The notes under the pieces are model-generated. The model made no database searches. It worked only from the letters and a program-made list of their open reading frames with translations, and was not told the DNA's origin. Both the position numbers and the translations under genes were made by a program. DNA of 62,571 nucleotides from Clostridium sp. CAG:451 (GTDB lineage Bacteria; Bacillota_I; Bacilli_A; RF39; UBA660), in contig FR901052.1 in assembly GCA_000438295.1 (NCBI GenBank), positions 1 through 62,571 on the forward strand, in the 5' to 3' direction. Position 1 is the stretch's first letter. Every line of letters starts with the position of its first letter. Below, one piece after another: positions 53,713-62,402 of this stretch.

Positions 53713-54377
53713 AAGCTTAACCTATATCCGTAACCATAAACAGTTAATATATTTAAATCCTTACACTTTTTTCTTAACCTTCTTACTAGATCATCGACTG
53801 CTCTATCGCTTCCAAAGTAGTCATCGCCCCATACTGACTCTAGTATTTCTTCTCTTGAAAAACTTTTATTAATATTTTTTGAGAGTAAGACTAATAAATC
53901 AAATTCAAGAGTTGTTAATTTTATTTCTTTATCTTTCTTGCTTACAACTCTTCGGTCTAAGTCAACTTGATAAGAGGCTATTTCTAATATATGACTTTCC
54001 GTTTGTTTGTAAGCTCGTTTTATTAAGTTATTAACTCGTAAAACTAATTCTTTACTAGAATAAGGCTTTGTTATGTAATCATCGCTTCCTAACTCTAGGC
54101 CTAAAATTCGGTCCAAATCCTGATCTCTTGCCGATGTGAATAAAACCGGAACATCAGGATATTTTTCGCGAATTGCTTTGATTACATCATAACCATTGAC
54201 ATCATCTCCTAACATAATATCTAGTATCCAAGCATCTACTTTATTTCCTATATAATTAATAGCATCATTTCCTTTTTCAAAACAAATAACTTCATAACCT
54301 GCTTTTTCTAGATATAATTTAACAACCGTTTGTAAATCAACTTCATCTTCTACAAAACATATTTTATACATTTTCAA
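53709..54377 (-). CDS. OmpR-family response regulator
   Basis: A 222-residue regulator: receiver domain with Glu10-Asp11 pocket and phospho-Asp53 (DAWILDIMLGDDVNGYD), Lys in DDYITKPYSSKEL, then a winged helix-turn-helix (VDLDRRVVSKKDKEIKLTTLEFDLL...RAVDDLVRRLRKK). It is first of the two-gene operon with the kinase, and divergent from the ger operon about 235 bases away, so it may control that operon; this is only inferred. Confidence 0.93.
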   Translation of the reverse strand: MKMYKICFVEDEVDLQTVVKLYLEKAGYEVICFEKGNDAINYIGNKVDAWILDIMLGDDVNGYDVIKAIREKYPDVPVLFTSARDQDLDRILGLELGSDDYITKPYSSKELVLRVNNLIKRAYKQTESHILEIASYQVDLDRRVVSKKDKEIKLTTLEFDLLVLLSKNINKSFSREEILESVWGDDYFGSDRAVDDLVRRLRKKCKDLNILTVYGYGYRLSL

Positions 54378-54613
54378 ATCACCACCACTAGTATATCATA
54401 TTTGTTTCTCTATTTATCACCTTCTTTTTCTATATTTATTAAGATAAATTAAAGTATCAGATTTTATTCTAATTATTCATCTATCACTTCCTTTCATGAA
54501 TTAAGTATAGCTAATAAGTTTGGTAAAAATATCTAGAAATTATGGGAAATTATGGGACTTTTCTAATAATTTTATTTTTCTTGGTCATACTACTTCTAGA
54601 GGTGAATAACTAA

Positions 54614-56020
54614 ATGTATGAAAAACTATATAATAAGTTAAAAGCTAATACTGATTTAGTAACTCATGAGTTTTATCTTAATAATAAAAAGATTAATCTA
54701 ATTCATAATGAAGTGTTATGTAGTAGTGACTTTATTAATCACTATATTCTAACTAAGATTACTAATTTATCTTATAGTGATGATGATATTATTACTTTCC
54801 TTTATAATAATCTACCTGATAATACGGTTAAGGTTTTAACTAAAGAAAGTGAGATGTTAGACTATATCTATAAAGGTTTCGCTCTTATTATTTATCAGGA
54901 TGAAGCTTTAGCCATTGAAGCAAAGGCAACACTTGATAGAGGAATTAATGAAGCTAGTAGTGAAATAACTATTAGAGGTAGTAAAGATTCTTTTAATGAA
55001 AACTTTAATACTAATATTGGTCTTATTAGAAGAAGATTAAGAACTGAAAACTGTTATGTTGAATCTTTGTTTATTGGTAAGGAATCAAGGTGTAAGACTG
55101 GCATTATCTATATGAAAAATATTGCTTCTTTAAATACCGTTAAAAAGGTAAAAGATATTCTTTCTAATATTAAGATAGATGGCATTATTGATAGCGGTAT
55201 GTTAAAAAGTTATTTAGAAGATGATAAGAACTTTCTTTTTCCTACTGTTTTAATGAGTGAGCGACCTGATAGAGTTAGTCAAGCTCTTCTTGAAGGAAAA
55301 GTTTGTATTGTAGTTGATAATTCCCCTTATGTTCTAATTACTCCTTCTTTCTTTGTTGATTTTTTACATACTCCAGATGATTATTACCAAAAAGCAATTA
55401 ACGTTAGTTTCATTAGAATTATTAGATTGCTTGCTTTTATTGTCTCTATTTTTACTCCTGCTTTATATATTGCCCTTACTACTCATAATCAAGAAGCACT
55501 TCCCCTACCGTTTTTACTTAACTTTATGGCTCAAAGAGAAAATGTACCCTTCTCAGCTTTAACAGAAGCTTTATTTATGAGTATTTCCTTTGAAATATTA
55601 AGAGAAAGTGATATTAGAAAACAATCATCTACTGGTAGTGCTGTTTCTATTCTTGGAGGATTAATATTAGGAGATGCTGCCGTATCAGCTGGTATTATCT
55701 CCCCTATTATGATTATAGTTATTTCAATATCAGCTATTTCTGGACTTGCTTTCTCATCTCAAGAGATGATTGCCTCCCTTCGTTGGCTTCGTTTCTTAAT
55801 GATGTTTCTAGCTATGTTCTTTGGTATCTTTGGTATCTATATAGGTTTCTTATTCTTACTTTCTTCACTTGTTACTACTAAAGCCTTAAATTATCCTTAC
55901 TTTGCTCCTTTCTCACCACTTGTTAAAGAAGAATTGGGAGACGCCATTATCAAACTTAGAAGTAGTAAAAGGCTAAAAAGAAATCCCCTCCTAACTAAAA
56001 ATAAGAAAAGAGGTAATTAA
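54614..56020 (+). CDS. gerAA: Spore germination protein, GerA A-subunit type
   Basis: A 468-residue GerAA-family protein. Soluble N-terminal domain (about 1-280) includes TIRGSKDSFNENFNTNIGLIRRRL, matching the family RGPREGF...N..LIRRR. Five membrane helices fill the C-terminal part (from IIRLLAFIVSIFTPALYIAL), with the LTEALFMSISFEILRE block typical of GerAA. The A subunit forms the ion channel ring of the germinant receptor in the inner spore membrane. AGAGGTGAA precedes the ATG. The operon is A-C-B in order. Confidence 0.93.
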   Translation: MYEKLYNKLKANTDLVTHEFYLNNKKINLIHNEVLCSSDFINHYILTKITNLSYSDDDIITFLYNNLPDNTVKVLTKESEMLDYIYKGFALIIYQDEALAIEAKATLDRGINEASSEITIRGSKDSFNENFNTNIGLIRRRLRTENCYVESLFIGKESRCKTGIIYMKNIASLNTVKKVKDILSNIKIDGIIDSGMLKSYLEDDKNFLFPTVLMSERPDRVSQALLEGKVCIVVDNSPYVLITPSFFVDFLHTPDDYYQKAINVSFIRIIRLLAFIVSIFTPALYIALTTHNQEALPLPFLLNFMAQRENVPFSALTEALFMSISFEILRESDIRKQSSTGSAVSILGGLILGDAAVSAGIISPIMIIVISISAISGLAFSSQEMIASLRWLRFLMMFLAMFFGIFGIYIGFLFLLSSLVTTKALNYPYFAPFSPLVKEELGDAIIKLRSSKRLKRNPLLTKNKKRGN

Positions 56021-56950
56021 ATGAAAAAGATGATTATACCTATCTTAATACTATTACTACTTACTGGTTATACTCCTTATGTTGAAGTGAATGACTTGGT
56101 TATTGTAGATATGATAGGTCTTGAAAAAGTTAATAATAAGTATCTTTTAACTGTTAATACTATTAAGGAAGAAAAGACTGATAATGCTACTAAATCAATT
56201 TACCAAGTCTCTACTTTTGAAGGTAATAGTCTAGGAAGTATCTTTCTTAAAGCTAAAAAGATTAATAATAAGAAAGCTTACTATGGTCATTTAAAGTTAG
56301 TAGTATTTCAAAGTAAGTTATTAGATAAAGAGATAATTAATTACTTTCAAAAACAATTTACACAAATGAATTATTTAATAGTAGGCACTAATAGTGATAT
56401 TAAAAGTTTATTTAAAAAGTATGATAGTAGCAATAAAATAATTAAAGAAATAAATAAAAAAAGAATAGATGATGCTAATATCTATCTTAGTACTTTTGAA
56501 GATTATCTAAAGGATATTGTTAATAAAAAAAGAGAAAGTACTCTTCCTATTATTTCTTTAGATAAGGGTCTGACAACTACTGGATTAGAAGTTTACCAAA
56601 AGAATATTTTAATAGATGCTAAACAGGCAAAGATTAATTATCTTTTAAATAATAAGTTAACATCTTTTCATCAAGAAATAACTATTAATAATAATTCCTA
56701 TGAAGTAGAATTTAATAATGTTAAGTCTATGTTAGTAAAAGATACTGTTACTATAGTAATGGATATATCTTCTAGTGATATTAATAATAGTAAGAAGTTA
56801 ATAAATGCTATTAAAAATTTATTTAAAAAAGAGATTAATGAATTTCTAGCATATCAGAAAGATAACAATATCAAGACAACTTTAATTAATCCTAATGAAA
56901 AAATTAATATTAAAATAAAGATAGGAGAAAACAATTATGATCAAGAATAA
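56021..56950 (+). CDS. gerAC: Germinant receptor C-subunit (GerAC type), lipobox Cys lost
   Basis: A 309-residue Ger(x)C-family protein. After the leader MKKMIIPILILLLLTG comes Tyr17 where the lipobox Cys is expected (LTG-Y instead of LTGC), from a TAT codon at 56069-56071 that is one base from TGT. The mature start VEVNDLVIVDMIGLEKVNNKY matches the family (ELNDLAIV..IGID). The normal family length is about 370-400, so the protein is short. It starts immediately after the gerAA stop and overlaps gerAB by 14 bases. Confidence 0.85.
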   Translation: MKKMIIPILILLLLTGYTPYVEVNDLVIVDMIGLEKVNNKYLLTVNTIKEEKTDNATKSIYQVSTFEGNSLGSIFLKAKKINNKKAYYGHLKLVVFQSKLLDKEIINYFQKQFTQMNYLIVGTNSDIKSLFKKYDSSNKIIKEINKKRIDDANIYLSTFEDYLKDIVNKKRESTLPIISLDKGLTTTGLEVYQKNILIDAKQAKINYLLNNKLTSFHQEITINNNSYEVEFNNVKSMLVKDTVTIVMDISSSDINNSKKLINAIKNLFKKEINEFLAYQKDNNIKTTLINPNEKINIKIKIGENNYDQE

Positions 56951-57785
56951 AAATAATCAGTTATATATCTTTAGTCTAGCTTTCTTCTTTACTCACTTTT
57001 TCTTTCTCTTATATGGACATAATATAATAAGGATAAGTGGTAATGATACTTTAATTGCTTGTTTACTAGGAATTATTATTGATGTATTTTTATTTACTAT
57101 TACTAAAAATATTATCTATAAAAAGATTAATCCTAGTTATTTATTAATACCAGTTATTATTATCTTTACTATTATTCTTTTAAAAGATACAGCTATCTTT
57201 ATTAATAGAAACTTCTTAAGAGAATGTAATATTTTCTATTTAATTATTTTACTTATCTTAACATCTCTACTAATTTCTAAAAGAGAATTAGATCAAATAG
57301 CTCATCTTGCCTTCATCTCTTTAATAATCTTTATTATTTTATTTGTAATTCAAATATCAGGTGCTACTCACTCCCTTGATATAGCTTATTTATCTAGTAG
57401 TTTTAATTCTACTAGTATTATTAAAGGAGCCTTACTATTTAGTAGTTATACTTATCTACCTTTTCTTTTATTTAGTATCTTTGCTACTGATAAAACTAAA
57501 AAAATGAGAAAAGCTTATCTCTTAGGATTTCTCTTCTCATTATTAATTATTATCTTAGAATATTTCCTAATAGCCCTACTACCATCATTACTACTTAGTA
57601 AATACTATGACTATCCTTATATGTTAGTAATGAATAAAATATCGTCATTCCTAATCTTTAATAGATTCTATGCTATTTTTAATATATTTCTAATTCTTGA
57701 CCAAACAATTGTCTTAGCTTGTCTATTTTCTTTTCTAAAAGGTTTTATAGTAAGAGTAAAATCTTCTATTAGAATATCAAATTAA
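56937..57785 (+). CDS. gerAB: Germinant receptor B-subunit (GerAB permease type)
   Basis: A 282-residue membrane protein with about eight or nine helices, e.g. LIACLLGIIIDVFLFTI. GerAB-type proteins belong to the APC superfamily and bind the germinant; they have about 365 residues and ten helices, so this one is short. It overlaps gerAC by 14 bases and ends the operon. The last 40 codons are duplicated at 57954-58076. Assignment is by operon position plus membrane profile. Confidence 0.8.
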   Translation: MIKNKNNQLYIFSLAFFFTHFFFLLYGHNIIRISGNDTLIACLLGIIIDVFLFTITKNIIYKKINPSYLLIPVIIIFTIILLKDTAIFINRNFLRECNIFYLIILLILTSLLISKRELDQIAHLAFISLIIFIILFVIQISGATHSLDIAYLSSSFNSTSIIKGALLFSSYTYLPFLLFSIFATDKTKKMRKAYLLGFLFSLLIIILEYFLIALLPSLLLSKYYDYPYMLVMNKISSFLIFNRFYAIFNIFLILDQTIVLACLFSFLKGFIVRVKSSIRISN

Positions 57786-57826
57786 TATAAATTCCGTGCA
57801 AAATGTACATATTCACTAGTATTTTT

Positions 57827-57847
57827 CGTACAATATGTACGTTTTTT
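57827..57847 (+). terminator. Terminator after the ger operon
   Basis: CGTACA-ATA-TGTACG (57827-57841) followed by TTTTTT. A similar half-matching hairpin (GTGCA-AAA-TGTAC) lies just before it near 57796-57808, so two hairpins stand in a row. Confidence 0.75.
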
Positions 57848-57861
57848 CAAAAAAAGGAAGA

Positions 57862-57953
57862 AAGATTAAAATCTTCCTCCACCTCCACCGATTGATCCAC
57901 CAGAGAATCCATCACCTGAAGATGAGCTTGAGGCTGCTATTGAACTTCTTGAT
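57862..57953 (-). pseudogene. Copy of the DUF2207 gene 3' end
   Basis: This stretch matches 59562-59670, the last codons of the DUF2207 gene, except for a 24-bp internal gap in the Gly-rich codons. It encodes SSIAASSSSSGDGFSGGSIG and the final GGGGRF in the same direction. It joins directly to a copy of the gerAB 3' end at 57954, forming a junction typical of a tandem duplication. Confidence 0.85.
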
Positions 57954-58076
57954 TATGTTAGTAATGAATAAAATATCATCATTTTTAATCTTTAATAGAT
58001 TCTATGCTATATTTAATATATTTTTAATTATTGATCAAACTATTGGCTTAGCTTGTCTATTTTCTTTTCTAAAAGG
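57954..58076 (+). pseudogene. Copy of the gerAB 3' end
   Basis: A 123-bp copy of 57620-57742 at a constant offset of 334 bases, with a handful of substitutions. It encodes MNKISSFLIFNRFYAIFNIF and later residues in frame, but has no start of its own. The joined open frame 57835-58116 is an artefact of the duplication and not a gene. Confidence 0.85.
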
Positions 58077-58089
58077 ATACATGAAAAGG

Positions 58090-59400
58090 TTAACTAATCA
58101 AAGTTCTATAATCTAGATTGATTTTATTTAAAATTAATTTTAATTGTTCTATATTATTTACATCAATATCAAAAGAATATAATATTTTATCCAAACTCAT
58201 ATTAGAATTAAAAGAAAGTAATATTTTTAATTTTTCCTTACTATATTTATTATTTGATATTTGTACATAAATAATATTACCAACAACAAAACCAATTAAA
58301 TAATATAAATCATAAAAGTTATCTAATATATATCTATAATAATTTTTATAATCATTAAATTCTTTTTCTATACTTTCTTCAGTTAGTGAATTATAGCCTT
58401 CTTCTATAAATGTTTGTATTTTTAAACTATATATTGTATCATAGAAAAAATTTTCATAATCTCTTAAAATTCTATTATTTAGCCTAAGACTATTAGAAAC
58501 AATTAATTGAGTAGCTATTGCAAAAGCTTCACTAAAATCAGCACGACTATCAAAATTTTGTATTTCATTTTTTGAATTACAATAATAATGATAAGCATGA
58601 CCAAGTTCATGAGCTAAAATAACAATATCAACTTTTTCGTCAGTGCTATAAATATTAATTATTGGTAACTCACCATATGCTACAGTAGTACCACTTCTAG
58701 TAGTAGATAAATATGTGTTATTTAAAAGCATTTCAATAATATCAGCATCATAAAATTCACTTAAAATACTAATAATTTTTTTCTTAGCCTCTGATAAACT
58801 AAACAAGTATGTTTTTTCATCATCTTGTTCTTTCTTTTTAATATTAGAAAAATTATCAATTAATATATGATAAGCATCATCATTAATACAAACCTTATGT
58901 TTAACATAATCCAAATATGATTTATAACCATTTTTTCTTATTTCTTGTTCTCTAGAATCAACATAATCAATTATTTTCTCAAATGGGAAATCTAACGATA
59001 CAGTACTATTATTAAACTCAAAATATATTTTATTCATCTTACTAGTACTGGGAACTAATTTATCATAGTTTTCAATTAATGAATAATATTTTGTATTATA
59101 AAAACTCTCAATGCCTATTTTTTTCCTAGCATTATTAATTATGTCATTATAACATTTCTCAAATTTAGCATAAATTTCATCACAATATTTAATCTCTTCA
59201 AAGTTATTTAACTTGTTCATTGTTATTCCATACTTATTAAACCTGTTATAAAGACTATAATATAAATCTAAAGCATCAATAACTTCCTTTGTGCTTTCAA
59301 ATTTACTACAATCTAATTTATTAGAAAAAAAGTCATTTATATCTTCCTTAACAGTTTTATCGTAACTATAGTATAGAATATTATTCTTTTTTTTAATCAT
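58090..59400 (-). CDS. Compact M3-like oligopeptidase
   Basis: A 436-residue cytosolic zinc peptidase with VILAHELGHAYHYY near residue 263 (HELGH) and the third ligand Glu in FDSRADFSEAFAIATQL, 25 residues on; this is the M3 (oligoendopeptidase F) pattern. M3 enzymes normally have about 560-600 residues, so the N-terminal part is reduced. The frame is intact. It lies inside the tandem-duplicated segment between gerAB and the DUF2207 gene. It would cut short peptides; targets unknown. It faces both neighbouring operons' ends. Confidence 0.82.
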   Translation of the reverse strand: MIKKKNNILYYSYDKTVKEDINDFFSNKLDCSKFESTKEVIDALDLYYSLYNRFNKYGITMNKLNNFEEIKYCDEIYAKFEKCYNDIINNARKKIGIESFYNTKYYSLIENYDKLVPSTSKMNKIYFEFNNSTVSLDFPFEKIIDYVDSREQEIRKNGYKSYLDYVKHKVCINDDAYHILIDNFSNIKKKEQDDEKTYLFSLSEAKKKIISILSEFYDADIIEMLLNNTYLSTTRSGTTVAYGELPIINIYSTDEKVDIVILAHELGHAYHYYCNSKNEIQNFDSRADFSEAFAIATQLIVSNSLRLNNRILRDYENFFYDTIYSLKIQTFIEEGYNSLTEESIEKEFNDYKNYYRYILDNFYDLYYLIGFVVGNIIYVQISNNKYSKEKLKILLSFNSNMSLDKILYSFDIDVNNIEQLKLILNKINLDYRTLIS

Positions 59401-59548
59401 ATATCACATATAATAAATCTTATAAAAACATTGCTATTGTTATTAAAGATTTTCCTTTCTATTTCTATTCTATCACATATATTAAGTATATAGGTAACTA
59501 CAAACAAATTTTCATAATATTTACTTAAAAATCAAAATTTTTTCAAAT

Positions 59549-59575
59549 AATAAAGGAAGATTAGAATCTTCCTCC
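59549..59575 (-). terminator. Terminator after the DUF2207 gene
   Basis: On the minus strand GGAAGATT and AATCTTCC arms with a 2-base loop are followed by TTTATTATTTG; the stop codon lies in the stem. Confidence 0.7.
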
Positions 59576-61453
59576 ACCTCCGCCTCCACCGAAGCTTCCA
59601 CCTCCACCGATTGATCCACCAGAGAATCCATCACCTGAAGATGAGCTTGAGGCTGCTATTGAACTTCTTGATGAAGATATAGCTTGATTTACTGAATTTG
59701 AAATACTATTACTTACTGCATAGCCTATATATGTAAAGTCATTATTATACATATAGTATGGATATGGATTAGTACCATTTTCACTCATAGTAGCCATTTT
59801 TATCTTCATCTGTTTAGATAATTTATCAGCACAACCTAATACAGTAGCATATACTAAATATTTATCCCAGAAAGGTACTTCTAATAATTCTTTCTCATCA
59901 AACCTTGAAAAGTCTTCTAAGAATTTCTTATGGGCCATCCACATCTTATATTCCTTGGCTCCTTTTTTAGTATAGGTTTTTTGAAAAGCTAAAATTATCA
60001 TATTAATTAAGCCAATTATTCCTGCTATTGTAGCTGGTAAGAAATCAACTTCTAATTGTATTCCTAAAAGCATTATTAAAAACCCTAATAAAGATACTAT
60101 AATAGCAATAACTTGTACTTTAGGCATCTTATCATAGTAACCTTCCGCTTTTCCAAGATTTACTCCTTCTTTAACAAAATCATTATAAAGATTCATAATA
60201 TTTCTAGCATTTAATTCTTTAGAACAATATGATTTAATCTTAGAAAGCTCAACACTTTCCCCATTTCCTATTCTATCAATAAACATCTTTTTAGCTACTT
60301 CTTCAGCTTTAGTTAGTACTACATTGCTATCTTTTTGAAAAATAAGTCGATAGTTTTTCTTATCCATATCAGTAGGTTCTACTTTTAAAACTTTTTTATA
60401 AATAAGATTTAAGATAGTAGCAGATAAACTCTTTTCCGTTACGTTTTTAGATAGAAGATACTCTAATACTTCTGGTCCATAGTCTCCTGGAAAATCACGA
60501 TAATATTCCATAGCAAAATCTGTTTTCTTAGAGTCTTTTGTTTTCTTAATTGTCAGTATAGAAAGTAGTAAAGTAACTACATACCAAATTACAGTTATTA
60601 TTTTAACAGTGTTGTTTTCTCTTGCTATTTTTTCTCTAGTAGCATTAGCTTCATCGGCAAGTTTAGTTTGATATTTAATAATATCTTCTTTAGCAGTCAT
60701 TCCACTAAACTTAGTCGCATTAGGTACTAAATCTTTATTAAATAGGATTCTAATACTTACTGGATTATAGGCTCCAACAAAGTCTGAAGTAGCAACTGCT
60801 GTTTTATTATCAGTTCTCTCCATATAACCATTAAGTGGTCCATGTAACCAAGCTCTAAAGTCACTATCTTCGCCTGGTAAATTAACTTGTACCCTAAAAT
60901 CTTTAATATTTTCTTCATACTCACTACCAAAGATATTAAAGGCATATTCTGCTATATCATTATGTACTACAATAACATTAGGAATAGTATAAGAAAGATA
61001 AAAAGCTTCATTTTTAGATGATGGATTGTAAACAAGTAGACTTACACCATTACTAGTATCTTCCCTTGTATAAACTCCACTTTCTCCTTTATTAGCATAA
61101 TTAACTAAAGTAAAGTAATTTACTGCCTCATTTAAACTATTAAAGGTTAAGTTACTATTGCTAACACTTGATATTTGTAAATCAGTAATACCGCTTCCAT
61201 TATAAATACTACTGCCTTCCAAATCACTAACACTACCGCTAAACTCTTTAGCATTGCTATTTTTATAATTTATAATTCTTCTTAATCCATTATAATTTCC
61301 ACTAAGTTCAAACAACTCCTTGACTTTAACACTACCATCTGTTTCTATATCAATATTGCTATAGAATTTCTTAGTCGTTTCAACTGCTCTCACCTGTTGT
61401 GGATTAAGTAAAAAGAAACAAGCGATAATAATAAGTAAATATCGTTTTTTCAT
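59561..61453 (-). CDS. DUF2207-family membrane protein, Gly-rich tail
   Basis: A 630-residue protein. Signal peptide at 1-23 (start MKKRYLLIIIACFFLLNP), then an extracellular DUF2207 domain (about 25-280), a membrane helix near 285-303, a cytoplasmic region, two more helices (about 445-490) and a C-terminal tail of Ser and Gly ending GGGGGRF. It lies directly downstream of lemA, with which this family often pairs in Bacillota; role in cell envelope is suspected. A terminator-like hairpin after lemA comes before its AGGAGGAG site. Confidence 0.88.
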   Translation of the reverse strand: MKKRYLLIIIACFFLLNPQQVRAVETTKKFYSNIDIETDGSVKVKELFELSGNYNGLRRIINYKNSNAKEFSGSVSDLEGSSIYNGSGITDLQISSVSNSNLTFNSLNEAVNYFTLVNYANKGESGVYTREDTSNGVSLLVYNPSSKNEAFYLSYTIPNVIVVHNDIAEYAFNIFGSEYEENIKDFRVQVNLPGEDSDFRAWLHGPLNGYMERTDNKTAVATSDFVGAYNPVSIRILFNKDLVPNATKFSGMTAKEDIIKYQTKLADEANATREKIARENNTVKIITVIWYVVTLLLSILTIKKTKDSKKTDFAMEYYRDFPGDYGPEVLEYLLSKNVTEKSLSATILNLIYKKVLKVEPTDMDKKNYRLIFQKDSNVVLTKAEEVAKKMFIDRIGNGESVELSKIKSYCSKELNARNIMNLYNDFVKEGVNLGKAEGYYDKMPKVQVIAIIVSLLGFLIMLLGIQLEVDFLPATIAGIIGLINMIILAFQKTYTKKGAKEYKMWMAHKKFLEDFSRFDEKELLEVPFWDKYLVYATVLGCADKLSKQMKIKMATMSENGTNPYPYYMYNNDFTYIGYAVSNSISNSVNQAISSSRSSIAASSSSSGDGFSGGSIGGGGSFGGGGGGGRF

Positions 61454-61469
61454 TTATTCTCCTCCTAAA

Positions 61470-61494
61470 AAGACTTGCATAAGTTAGCAAGTCT
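61470..61494 (-). terminator. Hairpin between lemA and the DUF2207 gene
   Basis: On the minus strand AGACTTGC, an 8-base loop and GCAAGTCT are followed by TTTTT. It probably reduces read-through from lemA into the DUF2207 gene. Confidence 0.75.
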
Positions 61495-62050
61495 ATTCAA
61501 ATGATACTTTTGGTGTTTCTCTATCTTTTTCATCTACTTGGAAGAATGTCTCTTCTTTAAAATGACAAAGATTAGCAACTATATTACTAGGTATAGTTTG
61601 TACTTTATTATTATAAGAAAGTACTGTATCATTATAAAATTGTCTCATCATGCTAATCTTATCTTCGCTTTCTTTTAAGTCATTTTGTAAACTCATAAAG
61701 TTTTCATTAGCTTTTAGTTCTGGATAAGCTTCAGCTAAAGCAAATAATCTGTTTAATACTCCAGATAATTCTCCATTTGCTTTCATTTCTTCTTCCTTAG
61801 TAGAAGCATTTGCTACAGCATTTCTTGCTTTTACAACATCTTCGAAAGTGCTTTTCTCATGTTTTGCATATCCTTTTACTGTTTCTACTAAATTAGGAAT
61901 AAGGTCAGCTCTTCTTTTTAATTGAACATCGATTTGACTCCATTGATCTTTTACTCTATTTCTTAGTCCTACTAATGAATTATATGTACCAATAAACCAT
62001 AGAGCAATAAGAACAACGATAACGATAACTACAATTAACCATACTGGCAT
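61493..62050 (-). CDS. lemA: LemA-family protein
   Basis: A 185-residue protein with an N-terminal membrane helix (VWLIVVIVIVVLIALWFIGT, about 3-22) and a cytoplasmic or surface helical bundle with SYNSLVGLRNRVKDQWSQIDVQLKRRADLIPNLVETVKGYA, the LemA signature. The family function is not defined, but it is regularly linked to DUF2207 genes. AAGGAGGAG precedes the ATG. Confidence 0.95.
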   Translation of the reverse strand: MPVWLIVVIVIVVLIALWFIGTYNSLVGLRNRVKDQWSQIDVQLKRRADLIPNLVETVKGYAKHEKSTFEDVVKARNAVANASTKEEEMKANGELSGVLNRLFALAEAYPELKANENFMSLQNDLKESEDKISMMRQFYNDTVLSYNNKVQTIPSNIVANLCHFKEETFFQVDEKDRETPKVSFE

Positions 62051-62160
62051 CTTTATCTCCTCCTTACATCTTAAGTATATCCTAATTTTTTTAAAAGCAA
62101 AAGCTTTTTTAGTATAATATTCATTATTTTGGTAAAAATATGTCTAGGAGATGATAAAAA

Positions 62161-62376
62161 ATGGATTTAAGTATAAGAAACCATATTATTAATAATTTTA
62201 AAGGTGATGATTTTGATGAGCTTAAAAGAGCAATAGATGAATCAATTGCTGAAAATGATGAAGAAACATTACCTGGTATGGGTGTCTTTCTTGAACTTAT
62301 TTGGCAAGGAGCTGATGATAAATTAAAACAAGAGATGATAGAGATCATTAAAAAACAAATAAGTGATAAACAGTAA
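62161..62376 (+). CDS. sspI: Small acid-soluble spore protein SspI
   Basis: A 71-residue protein matching the SspI family. Start MDLSIRNHIINNFKGDDFDELKRAIDESI parallels the NLR..II.N..G...E.L...I..AI pattern, and LPGMGVFLELIWQGADDKLKQEMI matches the family core LPGLGVLFEVIWQ.AD...K..M. SspI is made in the forespore and packed into spores. The AGGAGATG site precedes the ATG. A forespore sigma-G promoter could not be assigned with confidence. It is single, with a terminator after it. Confidence 0.93.
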   Translation: MDLSIRNHIINNFKGDDFDELKRAIDESIAENDEETLPGMGVFLELIWQGADDKLKQEMIEIIKKQISDKQ

Positions 62377-62402
62377 AAGATGGATTTTAACCCCATCTTT
62401 TT
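62375..62402. terminator. Terminator after sspI
   Basis: AAAAGATGG and CCATCTTTTT arms with an ATTTTAACC-like loop form a terminator in both directions between sspI and the convergent nuclease gene. Confidence 0.8.

Noticed and set aside
57835..58116. Small plus-strand gene of 93 codons
   Set aside because: It is made of the duplicated antisense DUF2207 end joined to the gerAB end; no start site.
62088..62160. Sigma-G promoter for sspI
   Set aside because: A CATTAT box is present but no matching -35 at the right spacing; not strong enough to call.
62124..62396. Minus-strand frame over sspI
   Set aside because: Antisense shadow of a clearly recognised SspI.
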